A stretch of 64,000 nucleotides of DNA from Furfurilactobacillus entadae (GCF_045862745.1 NZ_BQXN01000007.1:39083-103082); one strand, 5' to 3'; positions 1-8,950 are shown, numbered from the stretch's first letter. Translations and numbers: made by a program. The notes: a model not told the origin generated them from the letters alone.

Positions 1-569
1 AACTGGCCGATCAGTAAGCTGGCCTGGAATTGGTTGATGATGAGGCCGCGGATGTCGCCGGGGTTGAATTCAAGGTTACTAAATTCACTGGCGGACAGAT
101 CCACCTTGTTCATCCACGTGCCGATGAAACTACAGTCGTTGAACGCACAACTGGTGGTCGAAAAGCCATCCTTAAACGTGACTTCAATAAATGACGCCCC
201 GTTAAACGATGTATCAGCTGTCGCACACGCGGTCAGTTTGCTACCGCTGAAGTTGCTGTAATCCGCCCGGCAGCCGTTAATGTGACTGTCCTTCCAGGTA
301 TTATTTAGAAAGTCGGTTCCAAGCAGGTTGCAATGGGTAAACACGTCACGGTACAAAACGCTGTCGTCAAAGTGCGTGTTGCCAAAGTCGCAATGGTCAA
401 AAGTGCAGTCGAGCCACTCACTGTGGCGAAAGTCTGTCTGTTGAAAGGTACAGGCAGTAAAGACAATATCTGCGGCACGCATCTGGTCATTAGCTGGTAA
501 GAAAGTGCACTGGTCGTAGTGTTCGCTGTCTTCAATGGCGTCGAAAGGAAGGGTTTGCTGGGTTATCAT
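1..569 (-). CDS. Pentapeptide-repeat protein (C-terminus outside window)
   Basis: Reading the minus strand from the ATG at 569 gives one open frame to the window edge, so at least 189 residues are present and the C-terminus is missing. It shows spaced Cys/Phe pentapeptide-like units (for example CTFQQTDF, CTFDHCDF, CNLLGTDF, CAFNDCSF), the pattern of a right-handed quadrilateral beta-helix. Proteins of this family in Bacillota are soluble and mostly of unknown role; some (Qnr, MfpA types) protect gyrase, but nothing here points to that. The ribosome-binding site is weak. The fold is well supported, the function is not. Confidence 0.8.
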   Translation of the reverse strand, partial: MITQQTLPFDAIEDSEHYDQCTFLPANDQMRAADIVFTACTFQQTDFRHSEWLDCTFDHCDFGNTHFDDSVLYRDVFTHCNLLGTDFLNNTWKDSHINGCRADYSNFSGSKLTACATADTSFNGASFIEVTFKDGFSTTSCAFNDCSFIGTWMNKVDLSASEFSNLEFNPGDIRGLIINQFQASLLIGQ

Positions 570-666
570 GTGGGGTCCGTTATTTCGTTTTCAAGGGGGT
601 TAGCGTTACATTCACTATAAACGAAAATAACGGGCGCCGACAAACGAAATTTTTCATAGGGCGAGA

Positions 667-1683
667 TTAATCCGGCATGCTGATGGTGATTTTCCCGGTG
701 GCGTGACCACTTGCAGAGTAGGCGAGCGCTTCCGTTGCCTCAGCTAACGGAAAGTCACGGTCCATGACGGGGTGAAACTGACCGCGATCAATCAGATCTG
801 CCAGCAAGGCTAATTGGTCACCGCTTTCGTGCATGATCAAAAAAGCGTAGCGAACCTGCGCCCGCCGCGCAGCCCGGGTGATCTTCCGACTGACCAGGCC
901 AAACAGTGTGGCTTTAATGGCCCCGAGCTGTTCGCGCCGAGCGTAATCAGCGTCTGGCATACCCGCAATCGACACGACAATGCCGCCCGGTTTGACAACC
1001 TTGAAGGCGGCCATGAGGGCGTCGCCACCGAGGGTATCAAAGACCGCGTCATAATCGTGGATGACATCATCGAAATTAGTGGTGTGGTAGTCAATGACTT
1101 CATCTGCGCCCAAATTTTTAACCAATTGCTGGTTCGCCGCACTGGTGGTTGTGGCCACGTAGGCCCCGAGCTGTTTTGCAATCTGAATTGCGCTGGTTCC
1201 AACGCCACCAGCACCGGCTTGAATGAGGACCTTTTGGCCGGGCTTTAGGGCCATCAAGTCGTGAAGTGCCTGGTAGGCGGTGAGACTGACAAGGGGGACC
1301 GCCGCAGCTTCTTCGTAGGTCAAAGACGATGGTTTAAGGGCGAGATCCGTGTCGCGGGCCGCAATGTACTGGGTAAACGTACCAGAACGATCATCGCGGG
1401 GCCGACTGTACACGTCATCGCCAATGTTGAACGCGGTAACTTGGTCGCCAACTGCCATAACGGTGCCAGCAAAGTCGTTGCCCATGATCATTGGAAATGT
1501 GGGTGTGTGGGGTAACGCAATTTGAATTTGATTGTTTTGTAAACGGGTGTCCACCGGGTTGACGCTTGCTGCGCGAATGGCAACAAGAACATCGTGTGGG
1601 CCAACCGTTGGAACAGAAACGGTGGTCAATTTAGCAGGTTGTTTTGGTCGATCGACGACCAGGGCGGTCATGGTATTAGTCAT
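667..1683 (-). CDS. Zinc-free MDR-family NADP-dependent oxidoreductase
   Basis: This 338-residue protein has the medium-chain dehydrogenase/reductase layout: a GroES-like N-terminal half (about 1-125) and a Rossmann half with the nucleotide loop AGAGGVG at 156-162. It contains no cysteine, so it lacks the zinc ligands of true alcohol dehydrogenases and belongs with the quinone-oxidoreductase/enoyl-reductase-like group, which reduces quinones or alpha,beta-unsaturated carbonyls with NADPH. The substrate cannot be told. Its ATG overlaps the 3' end of the upstream ArsR gene by 8 bases, which implies a two-gene operon in which the regulator probably controls this enzyme. A GGAGG site lies 7 bases before the start. 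Confidence 0.85.
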   Translation of the reverse strand: MTNTMTALVVDRPKQPAKLTTVSVPTVGPHDVLVAIRAASVNPVDTRLQNNQIQIALPHTPTFPMIMGNDFAGTVMAVGDQVTAFNIGDDVYSRPRDDRSGTFTQYIAARDTDLALKPSSLTYEEAAAVPLVSLTAYQALHDLMALKPGQKVLIQAGAGGVGTSAIQIAKQLGAYVATTTSAANQQLVKNLGADEVIDYHTTNFDDVIHDYDAVFDTLGGDALMAAFKVVKPGGIVVSIAGMPDADYARREQLGAIKATLFGLVSRKITRAARRAQVRYAFLIMHESGDQLALLADLIDRGQFHPVMDRDFPLAEATEALAYSASGHATGKITISMPD

Positions 1684-2017
1684 GGATGGGATCCTCCTTT
1701 AGGGTTTCAATAATCTCGACAAGGCCCTTTAATTTCGCGAAGTTTGTGCGGATGTCGACTGAATAAAAGTTCATCGTTCCTTGCTTGCGGACGTTAACGA
1801 GGCCACTATCTTTGAGCAGTTTGAGGTGGTGCGAAACGGCTGGACGGGACAAATTCACGGCGGCGGTGATGTCGCCAACCCGAAGGCCTTCTGCACAGGT
1901 CGTGCCAATCAAAGTTAATAAGATGGCTTGGCGGGCTTCATCGCCCAGTGCAACAAGCATGGGCTGACATGCTGAAAAGTTCGTCCGGGCTTGGTTGAGC
2001 TGTTGTTGCGTAACCAT
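1676..2017 (-). CDS. ArsR-family winged-helix transcriptional regulator
   Basis: A 113-residue regulator. The start chosen is the ATG at 2017, preceded by GAAAGGAG; a longer open frame reaches 2149 but its extra residues are hydrophobic and Cys-rich and do not look like regulator sequence. A winged helix is clear: LGDEARQAILLTL, then a recognition helix in NLSRPAVSHHLKLLKDSGLV (about 55-74). The ELCVCDL metal-binding signature of arsenic/cadmium sensors is absent, so it may sense something other than metal, perhaps the substrate of the oxidoreductase it overlaps. It is divergent from galM. Confidence 0.85.
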   Translation of the reverse strand: MVTQQQLNQARTNFSACQPMLVALGDEARQAILLTLIGTTCAEGLRVGDITAAVNLSRPAVSHHLKLLKDSGLVNVRKQGTMNFYSVDIRTNFAKLKGLVEIIETLKEDPIHD

Positions 2018-2058
2018 AAAAAGACTCCTTTCGTTGAATGGTTTAAACATTTGAACTG

Positions 2059-2149
2059 ATGATACGACGTGTTGGCATAAGGCGCAACATTGAGAAAGAA
2101 AGTCGAGACGAATGAATGACAGCGGAAAAATGATAAAGAATCGTATCAT
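2059..2149 (-). promoter_or_regulatory. arsR-oxidoreductase promoter with inverted-repeat operators
   Basis: On the minus strand a -35 TTGCGC (2087-2082) and -10 TATCAT (2064-2059) are 17 bases apart. The -10 overlaps ATGATACGA (2059-2067), and its exact reverse complement TCGTATCAT sits at 2141-2149. These two 9-bp arms are candidate ArsR autoregulatory sites; binding is inferred. Confidence 0.45.
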
Positions 2150-2153
2150 TCTA

Positions 2154-2205
2154 TTGAAAACGCTTTCAAGAAAGTGCTAACCTTATGTGGTAAAGTTTAG
2201 TAAAC
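2154..2205 (+). promoter_or_regulatory. galM promoter: cre box and GalR-like operator
   Basis: TGAAAACGCTTTCA at 2155-2168 matches the CcpA cre consensus at all defined positions and overlaps a likely -35 (TTGAAA, 2154). With an 18-base spacer the -10 is TAACCT (2178). GTAAAGTTTAGTAAAC (2190-2205) lies just downstream and recurs at the galactose permease promoter, so it is a likely operator for the LacI-type regulator at 7904. The layout fits glucose repression plus galactose induction. Confidence 0.65.
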
Positions 2206-2219
2206 ACGGAGGTAGGGAA

Positions 2220-3257
2220 ATGAATATTGAACAACAACCATTCGGAACTTTAACAGACGGGCAGGATGTTACCCAGATCACGTTAACAAATGACCACGGC
2301 ACGACATTACGGGTCCTGACGCTTGGCGCAACGTGGCAAGGGTTTGACGTGGCTGATGGTCATGGTGGTCAAAAGAATTTGTTGATCAGTTATGATAATT
2401 TACACGATTATGAAGCAACGCCGTTTTACGTTTGTAAGACGGTTGGCCGGGTGGCGGGCCGCATTGGTGGCGCCACGTACGCCATTGATGGCACGACCAC
2501 GACACACACCAGTGATCAAAACGAAAATAAGAATACACTTCATGGTGGAAAACACGGTTTTTCTGACGTGGTGTGGACGGTTTCGGATCAGCATCAGGAT
2601 GCAGAATCAGTCGCTGTGACGTTAACGCTAGCCGTTGACGGAACGGTCGACCACTTCCCAGGCGACATGACGGTGGCGGTGACGTACACACTAACGAATG
2701 CCGACCGGGCAACATGGACGATCACCGGGACGAGTGACGCCGTAACATTGTTTAATCCAACCGTTCACACGTACTTTAACGTGACGGATCACCATGAGCT
2801 AAGTAGCCAACAACTGTTTATTAATGGCCGTCATCGCATCTTATTGAACGATGAAAAGGTGCCAACCGGGGCGTTTGCAGATGTAACGGATACGGCGTAT
2901 GACTTTACGAAGCCCGTCACCGTTACCGAGCAGTTAGCTAAGCTTGCGGCAACAACGGGGGGCGTGGAGTTTGATGATGCCTATCGGGTCAACGGAAGCA
3001 CTGATCGGCCGATTGCAACGGTCAGTGACCCTGAGAGTGGCCGGGCGTTAGATCTATACTCAGCTCGCAACGGGTTGGTCATCTTTACGGCGGACCCATA
3101 CGCGTATGATCAGCCAGAGCCGACGCCGTTTACAGCGTTAGCCATGGAGGCCCAGTGGTTGCCTGATGCGATCCATCACGATGGCTTTGGTGACATTGTA
3201 TTACCAGCGAATGCACCACAAACGTACGAGATCAGTTATCAATTCCGGCAGAACTAA
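2220..3257 (+). CDS. galM: Aldose 1-epimerase (galactose mutarotase)
   Basis: GalM interconverts alpha- and beta-galactose, supplying the alpha form used by galactokinase. The 345-residue frame from the ATG at 2220 (GGAGG at 2208) has the family landmarks: NTLHGG (about 105-110) and HTYFN (about 183) carrying the two catalytic histidines, and a C-terminal ALAMEAQ segment with the expected glutamate. An upstream in-frame ATG at 2187 is rejected because it lies in the promoter and lacks a ribosome site. It ends at its own terminator and is separate from, but co-regulated with, the permease-galK-galT-galR unit. Confidence 0.93.
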   Translation: MNIEQQPFGTLTDGQDVTQITLTNDHGTTLRVLTLGATWQGFDVADGHGGQKNLLISYDNLHDYEATPFYVCKTVGRVAGRIGGATYAIDGTTTTHTSDQNENKNTLHGGKHGFSDVVWTVSDQHQDAESVAVTLTLAVDGTVDHFPGDMTVAVTYTLTNADRATWTITGTSDAVTLFNPTVHTYFNVTDHHELSSQQLFINGRHRILLNDEKVPTGAFADVTDTAYDFTKPVTVTEQLAKLAATTGGVEFDDAYRVNGSTDRPIATVSDPESGRALDLYSARNGLVIFTADPYAYDQPEPTPFTALAMEAQWLPDAIHHDGFGDIVLPANAPQTYEISYQFRQN

Positions 3258-3278
3258 CTGCTGGTTGTCATAAAGGAA

Positions 3279-3317
3279 GCGTTCTTGGGGGATGAAAATC
3301 CGCAAGAACGTTTTTTT
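3279..3317 (+). terminator. galM intrinsic terminator
   Basis: CGTTCTTG at 3280-3287 pairs with CAAGAACG at 3303-3310 and is followed by seven T. Confidence 0.8.
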
Positions 3318-3411
3318 ACTAAAACTTTATAAAATTGTTAATCGAGTTAGTTAAGCCCGCTAATCAGCAATGACAACCGGTTGCATGACTTTTGCATGAT
3401 AAACATCGTTA

Positions 3412-3460
3412 TTGTAAAGTTTACTAAAACTGGTTATAGTGAATGACGAAAGCGCTTACA
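3412..3460 (+). promoter_or_regulatory. gal operon promoter with operator and cre
   Basis: TTGTAA (3412-3417), 17 bases, TATAGT (3435-3440). The -35 overlaps GTAAAGTTTACTAAA (3414-3428), the same element as at galM. CGAAAGCGCTTACA (3447-3460) fits the cre consensus with one mismatch and lies just after the expected start of transcription, where CcpA would block early elongation. Confidence 0.65.
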
Positions 3461-3490
3461 AAAAAACAAAATTGTACGGGAGGCAATCAC

Positions 3491-3736
3491 ATGGCAAGTC
3501 AAAATCAAAAACTCACGATCGATCCAGATAAGTTTGCTCGGGCAGTGTTAGGCGGTAACGCCCAACGTCCGGATGAGGAAAATAAGCGGTACATCAAACG
3601 GCAGTTAACGTTATATCTAGAAGCAACGCTGTTAGTTCAAGATTTTAACGATCTTGAAGAAACCTCGTTTGACATCGCAAAGGCAAAGCAACGAAATGAC
3701 ATCTTGGAAAAAGTCATTGAACGTCGTTACAGCTAA
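3491..3736 (+). CDS. Small conserved-looking protein, first gene of gal operon
   Basis: An 81-residue acidic/basic, probably all-helical protein without signal peptide or membrane segment. I do not recognise the family. It starts at the ATG at 3491 behind GGGAGG; an upstream in-frame ATG at 3443 is rejected because it overlaps the cre box and lacks a ribosome site. It lies 45 bases ahead of the permease and is almost certainly co-transcribed with it, so a role in galactose uptake or its regulation is possible but unproven. Confidence 0.7.
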   Translation: MASQNQKLTIDPDKFARAVLGGNAQRPDEENKRYIKRQLTLYLEATLLVQDFNDLEETSFDIAKAKQRNDILEKVIERRYS

Positions 3737-3781
3737 CGTCCTACCGAAAATACTGGAACGATAGACAAGGAGAACGGACTC

Positions 3782-5215
3782 ATGAAACAAATGAAGCAAT
3801 ATTTATCTTACGCGTTTGGGGCCTTTGGGCATGACGCGTTCTACGCAACGTTAAGCACTTATTTTGTTTTCTTTGTGACCAGCCAGCTGTTCCAATCTGG
3901 TAGTCACGCAAATGATACAAAGATGATCAGTATCGTGACGATGATGATCATGATCATTCGGATCGTTGAAATTGCCTTTGATCCGCTGATTGGTGGGGCA
4001 GTTGACAACACGCGCACCCGCTGGGGAAAGTTTAAGCCCTGGTTGCTTGGTGGGGCAGCGATTAGTTCACTGATGCTGATCCTGATTTTTACCACGTTTG
4101 GTGGTCTGTCCGTTAGTCAGCCAACGTTGTACCTGATCTTGTTTGGAATTGCCTTTGTTGTTTTGGACATTTTTTATTCATTTAAAGATATTGCGTTTTG
4201 GTCAATGTTACCTGCCCTGACCGTTGATTCTGGAAAGCGGGCGAAGTTCGGGACGATTGCCCGGTTTGGCTCAACGTTGGGTGCCCAAGGGGTTGCCATT
4301 ATTATCATGCCAACGGTTGTTTTGGTTTCTAGCTGGTTTGGCGCTACTAACGGTCAACAAAACAAAGCAGGGTGGCTCGGTTTTGCCATTTTAATTGGGG
4401 TTGTTTCATTTTTAGGGGCTTTATCGACCGCCGTTGGAACCAAGGAAGAAGACAACGTCATTCGTCAAAATACCGAAAAGGTCGGCATTGTTGGTATTTT
4501 CAGGGTGTTGTTCAAAAACGACCAATTGATGTGGTTATCACTGTCATACTTCTTGTTTGCCTTTGGTTACGTGATTACCAGTCAACTGTTCCTATACTAC
4601 TTCAAGTACGTGATTGGGAACGCTGGTGCGTTTAGTCTGGTCGGCGTTGTAACTGCCGTTTTGGGAATTGTTTCAGTTATCTTATTCCCAGTTTTGGAAA
4701 GCTTAATCAAACGGAAGGCCATCTACGTGGGCGGAATTGTGATCATGCTTGTTGGTTACGTGGTCTTCATGTTTGCTGGGAGCAGTGTTGTTGCAAGTTT
4801 AGTTGCCATTTCTCTGATTTTCTTCCCATACCCAATGATCTTCCTAGCCGCTTTGATGACCATCACAGACTGTGTTGAATACGGGCAGTTGCACATGGGC
4901 ACACGGAACGAATCCGTTACGTTAGCCGTTCGGCCACTGATTGATAAATTAGCCGGTGCGTTTGCCAACGGGGTTGCCGTTTTGACCGCCATCTTTGCCG
5001 GAATGAGTGGGAACGCTAAGCCGAGTGACATTACATCTGGGCAAATGTTTAACTTCAGAATGTACATTTTCTACATTCCAATGATCATGATCGTGTTGGC
5101 CGGAATCGTTTACTTTACGAAGGTTAAGTTGACGGAAGCGAAGCATGACGAAGTGGTTAAGGAACTGGAACAAAAACTTGGCGCGAACCAAGAAGAAATT
5201 AACGAAATCAAGTAA
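3782..5215 (+). CDS. galP: GPH-family sugar:cation symporter, probable galactose permease
   Basis: This 477-residue integral membrane protein has about twelve hydrophobic segments and the glycoside-pentoside-hexuronide (MelB/LacS) layout: a charged motif after helix 2 (DPLIGGAVDNTRTRWGKF) and SFKDIAFWSMLPAL in the mid region. It lacks the C-terminal PTS EIIA domain of LacS, so it ends at the membrane core and cannot be regulated by HPr phosphorylation in the LacS manner. Position ahead of galK and galT argues for galactose as substrate, with sodium or proton coupling; other galactosides remain possible. An AAGGAG site precedes the ATG. Confidence 0.87.
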   Translation: MKQMKQYLSYAFGAFGHDAFYATLSTYFVFFVTSQLFQSGSHANDTKMISIVTMMIMIIRIVEIAFDPLIGGAVDNTRTRWGKFKPWLLGGAAISSLMLILIFTTFGGLSVSQPTLYLILFGIAFVVLDIFYSFKDIAFWSMLPALTVDSGKRAKFGTIARFGSTLGAQGVAIIIMPTVVLVSSWFGATNGQQNKAGWLGFAILIGVVSFLGALSTAVGTKEEDNVIRQNTEKVGIVGIFRVLFKNDQLMWLSLSYFLFAFGYVITSQLFLYYFKYVIGNAGAFSLVGVVTAVLGIVSVILFPVLESLIKRKAIYVGGIVIMLVGYVVFMFAGSSVVASLVAISLIFFPYPMIFLAALMTITDCVEYGQLHMGTRNESVTLAVRPLIDKLAGAFANGVAVLTAIFAGMSGNAKPSDITSGQMFNFRMYIFYIPMIMIVLAGIVYFTKVKLTEAKHDEVVKELEQKLGANQEEINEIK

Positions 5216-5235
5216 TCAAAAGGACGGTAACAATC

Positions 5236-6405
5236 ATGGACGTAGCAACGATTAAACAAGAATTTACGGATGCCTTTGGGCAAGCACCACAACAAGTGTT
5301 TTTCTCACCTGGCCGGATCAATTTAATCGGTGAACACACGGACTACAACGGTGGTCACGTCTTTCCGTGTGCCATTAGCTTAGGAACGTTTGGGGCCGTT
5401 AGTCCACGTGAAGATAACACGGTGCGGATGTACTCGGCTAACGTAGCGGATGCCGGTACGTTGACGTTTGACATTAACGACCTGGACTTCCATAAAGACT
5501 TTGGGTGGGGAAACTACCCGAAGGGCATGATGTTCGAATTAGCTAAAAAGGGCGCCAAATACGACCACGGTTTTGACCTGTACGTTCACGGGAACTTACC
5601 CGATGGGGCCGGATTATCCTCCTCAGCGTCCATTGAATTACTGGTTGGGGTCGTGCTGAAGTCCTTGTTCAACTTAGACTTCACCCAGTTGGACCTTGTG
5701 TACGCTGGTCAACAGGTCGAAAATGATTACATCGGCTTGAATTCTGGGATCATGGATCAGTTTGCTGTTGGGATGGGGAAGAAGGATCAAGCCATCTTCC
5801 TCGACACGAACAGCATGGATTATGAATACTACCCAGTGGATCTCGGCAATAACGTTGTCTTGATCATGAACAGTAACAAGTCACATGATCTGGCCAGCTC
5901 AAAGTACAACGAACGGCGTGCACAGTGTGAAGAAGCACTGGCCCGGATTCAGACAGGCGTTGACGTTAAGACGCTGGGCGATCTATCCAAGGAAGCCTTT
6001 GACCAGGCAACGTATCTGATCAACGACGATACGTTGATTCGGCGGGCTCGCCATGCGGTCTTTGAAAACCAACGGACTTTGGATGCTAAGCAGGCCTTAG
6101 ATGATCATGATCTGACCCGGTTCGGTCACTTGATTAGCGCTTCCCACATTTCTTTACAGTATGATTATGAAGTGAGCGTGCCAGAACTCGACACGTTGGC
6201 AAAGACCGCGTGGTCACAAGATGGTGTTCTGGGTGCCCGGATCATTGGTGGCGGTTTTGGTGGCTGTGCCATTGCCATTGTTGACCGTGACCAAGTGGAC
6301 CACGTGCGTCAGGTTGTCGGCGACACATACAAGCAGGCATTTGGCTACGCAGCAGACTTTTACGTTGCCGAAATTGCGGATGGTGCCCGTGAAGTAACAG
6401 AATAA
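5236..6405 (+). CDS. galK: Galactokinase
   Basis: GalK phosphorylates alpha-galactose with ATP to galactose-1-phosphate. The 389-residue length is standard for this GHMP kinase. All three motifs are present: GRINLIGEHTDYNGG (26-40), the ATP-binding DGAGLSSSASIE (about 122-133) and the C-terminal IIGGGFGGCAIAI. It starts 20 bases after the permease stop, in the same operon. Confidence 0.97.
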   Translation: MDVATIKQEFTDAFGQAPQQVFFSPGRINLIGEHTDYNGGHVFPCAISLGTFGAVSPREDNTVRMYSANVADAGTLTFDINDLDFHKDFGWGNYPKGMMFELAKKGAKYDHGFDLYVHGNLPDGAGLSSSASIELLVGVVLKSLFNLDFTQLDLVYAGQQVENDYIGLNSGIMDQFAVGMGKKDQAIFLDTNSMDYEYYPVDLGNNVVLIMNSNKSHDLASSKYNERRAQCEEALARIQTGVDVKTLGDLSKEAFDQATYLINDDTLIRRARHAVFENQRTLDAKQALDDHDLTRFGHLISASHISLQYDYEVSVPELDTLAKTAWSQDGVLGARIIGGGFGGCAIAIVDRDQVDHVRQVVGDTYKQAFGYAADFYVAEIADGAREVTE

Positions 6406-6431
6406 TTTGTTCAAGGATGGTAAAACGCGTT

Positions 6432-7895
6432 ATGGCAGAAGATGCGATTGAGAATTTGATTAAACAAGCCTTACAAACGGGCGCATACGAACCACTGGAC
6501 CAAGTGTACTTACGCAACCGGATTTATGCGTTGATTGGCGATCAACAAGCGGTGCCCCAGACAGAAACGGGTGTTGCCGCAATGAGCGATGCGCTGGTTG
6601 ATGCGGCGGTCAAACAGCAGACGATTGAAGATTCACCAACGGCGCGTGAACTACTTGACGGTCAACTGATGGATCTGATGACGCCTACACCCAGTCAGGT
6701 GAATGCCCGTTTTTGGCAGGCCTATCAGCAGGGAACGGAGGCAGCCACCAGTTATTTTTATCAGTTGAGTCAAACCAACAACTACATTAAGACAGCGGCG
6801 ATCGCAAAAAACATTGTGTTTAACACTGGCACTGATTTTGGTGATTTAGAGATTACCATCAACCTCTCAAAGCCAGAAAAAGACCCGAAGGCAATTGCGG
6901 CCGCAGCGACGACCACGGCCAGTGGCTACCCATTGTGCCAGTTATGTCTTGAAAACGAGGGTTACCGTGGGCGGCTTGGGTATCCAGCCCGCAGTAACCA
7001 CCGGGTGATTCGGATGATGGTCGGTGGCCGGCCGTGGGGCTTCCAGTACTCGCCATACGCGTACTTCAGCGAACACGCCATCTTCTTAGATGAACAGCAT
7101 GTGCCCATGAAAATCGATCGGCAAACGTTTACGAACCTGTTTGAGATCATCACAACGTTGCCACAGTACTTTGTTGGAAGTAACGCGGATCTGCCGATTG
7201 TGGGCGGCTCAATGCTGAGCCATGAACACTATCAGGGCGGGCGCCACACCTTCCCAATGATGACGGCCCCGATTGAAACGCCGTTTACACTGGCTGATTA
7301 CCCCGATGTTGCTGGTGGGGTGGTCAAGTGGCCAATGACCACGTTACGTTTACGTGGCACGGACACCCAGTCTTTAAGCAGTGCAGCGGAACACATTCGG
7401 ACCGTGTGGAACCACTATGATGATGCAACCGTGTCCGTTAAGGCCATGACCGGTGATGTGCGCCATCACACGGTTACGCCGATTGCCTATCGTGATGGTG
7501 ACCAGTACGTGTTGGATCTGGTTTTACGTGACAACCAAACGTCAGTGGATTACCCAGACGGGATTTTCCATCCCCATCAGGATGTGCAACACATCAAGAA
7601 GGAAAACATTGGCCTCATTGAAGTGATGGGCCGCGCCATTTTACCAGCCCGATTGAAAGCAGAGATGCAAGAAGTTGAACGGTTCCTGCTGGATGAACCA
7701 AACGACATGGCTGATTACCACCGTGACTGGGCAGAAATGTTGAAGTCCGCAAACACGGTGACGGCCGAAAACGTTGAAACAGTCGTTCATGACGCGATTG
7801 GAACCGTCTTTGCCCGGGTCTTAGCTGATGCAGGGGTCTTTAAATGGGACGACGCAGGGCGTGCTGCTCAAGCACGGTTCCTTGCGGCGTTGTAG
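6432..7895 (+). CDS. galT: UDP-glucose--hexose-1-phosphate uridylyltransferase, class II
   Basis: Exchanges UMP between UDP-glucose and galactose-1-phosphate, giving glucose-1-phosphate and UDP-galactose. At about 487 residues it is the long class II form typical of Bacillota rather than the shorter HPH-type enzyme. Conserved blocks include NRVIRM-like SNHRVIRMMVGG and SHEHYQGGRHTFPM. The ATG at 6432 is chosen because AAGGATGG precedes it at good spacing; the in-frame ATG at 6417 falls inside that ribosome site. No galE is present in the window. Confidence 0.95.
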   Translation: MAEDAIENLIKQALQTGAYEPLDQVYLRNRIYALIGDQQAVPQTETGVAAMSDALVDAAVKQQTIEDSPTARELLDGQLMDLMTPTPSQVNARFWQAYQQGTEAATSYFYQLSQTNNYIKTAAIAKNIVFNTGTDFGDLEITINLSKPEKDPKAIAAAATTTASGYPLCQLCLENEGYRGRLGYPARSNHRVIRMMVGGRPWGFQYSPYAYFSEHAIFLDEQHVPMKIDRQTFTNLFEIITTLPQYFVGSNADLPIVGGSMLSHEHYQGGRHTFPMMTAPIETPFTLADYPDVAGGVVKWPMTTLRLRGTDTQSLSSAAEHIRTVWNHYDDATVSVKAMTGDVRHHTVTPIAYRDGDQYVLDLVLRDNQTSVDYPDGIFHPHQDVQHIKKENIGLIEVMGRAILPARLKAEMQEVERFLLDEPNDMADYHRDWAEMLKSANTVTAENVETVVHDAIGTVFARVLADAGVFKWDDAGRAAQARFLAAL

Positions 7896-7903
7896 GTGAC
7901 ACT

Positions 7904-8893
7904 ATGGCGACCTTGAAGGATATTGCAGCACGGGCTCAGGTGTCGCTAGCGACGGTTTCACGGGTGCTAAATTATGACGCCACAATGGCGGTCAGTGACG
8001 AGACCCGACGGCGGATCTTTGAAGCGGCTGAGGCGTTGAACTACACGAAACACCGTCATCAAGCGGTTAATAAGGCCGTGAAACGTATTGCTGTGGTGGA
8101 GTGGTATTCACAAACACAGGAAATGGAAGACCTGTACTACCTGTCGATTCGGGTCAGCATTGAACGAGCTGCGGCAGCCGCCGGATTTCAGGTGGTCACC
8201 GTTTTTGCGGGGCGGTTGGGTCAACTGAGTGAACCAGTGGATGCGGTGATCGCGTTGGGTAAGTATTCGCCAGCAGAAGTGGAACAGCTGGCTTCACTTG
8301 GCGGACACCTCGTTTTTGTTGACTTTGATACGTTGGGCCTCAACTATGATTCCGTTGTGACCGACTTTAACCATGCGGTAGCCGGGGCGGTTAAGACGTT
8401 ATTGAATGGCGGGGCCAACCGGGTTGGGTTATTGTCTGGTAGAGAAACGACGGTCGATGGCCGGCTGGCGGTGATCGACCCACGGATCGAACCGTTTAAG
8501 GCCGCCGTTCAATCGTCTGATACGACACCGGTTATGGCCCAAGGTGACTATTCTCGTCAGTCTGGTTACCGTGAAATGCAGCGACTGATTCGGGAACAGG
8601 GGCACAACTTGCCGACTGGGTTTGTGATCAGTAATGACGCGATGGCGGTTGGTGCGCTAAAGGCCCTTACTGAGGCGGGGATTGCGGTGCCGGCGCAGGT
8701 TCAGCTGGTCACGTTTGACGATACATCCATCGCAAGTTACGCAATTCCAGGGTTAACGGCCGTTCACGTGGCCACTAATCACATGGGGATGGCGGCGGTG
8801 GAGTTAGTTCGAGATGCCCTTGACCATGACCGCCAGATCGCAAAACAGGTGGTTATGGGGACCCGGCTAGTGGTCCGTGAAAGTACGCGATAA
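7904..8893 (+). CDS. galR: LacI-family regulator, probable galactose operon regulator
   Basis: A 329-residue LacI/GalR protein. Residues 1-25 (MATLKDIAARAQVSLATVSR and following) are the headpiece helix-turn-helix; the rest is a periplasmic-binding-protein-like sensor ending in the usual GTRLVVRESTR tail. It starts eight bases after the galT stop, with AGGTG as ribosome site, so it is the last gene of the gal operon and probably autoregulates. Likely targets are the two GTAAAGTTTA-type operators at 2190 and 3414. The effector is inferred to be galactose or a phosphorylated derivative. Confidence 0.9.
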   Translation: MATLKDIAARAQVSLATVSRVLNYDATMAVSDETRRRIFEAAEALNYTKHRHQAVNKAVKRIAVVEWYSQTQEMEDLYYLSIRVSIERAAAAAGFQVVTVFAGRLGQLSEPVDAVIALGKYSPAEVEQLASLGGHLVFVDFDTLGLNYDSVVTDFNHAVAGAVKTLLNGGANRVGLLSGRETTVDGRLAVIDPRIEPFKAAVQSSDTTPVMAQGDYSRQSGYREMQRLIREQGHNLPTGFVISNDAMAVGALKALTEAGIAVPAQVQLVTFDDTSIASYAIPGLTAVHVATNHMGMAAVELVRDALDHDRQIAKQVVMGTRLVVRESTR

Positions 8894-8909
8894 CAATGAT
8901 TTAAACATG

Positions 8910-8950
8910 AATGGCCGCTTTCCTGATGTGGGAAAGTGGCCATTTTATTT
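8910..8950 (+). terminator. gal operon terminator
   Basis: A 13-position stem with one mismatch: 8911-8923 against 8931-8943 (ATGGCC ... GGCCAT), followed by a T-rich tail. Confidence 0.8.

Noticed and set aside
814..1248. 144-codon plus-strand open frame
   Set aside because: It lies wholly inside the oxidoreductase gene on the other strand, has no ribosome site and no family-like text.
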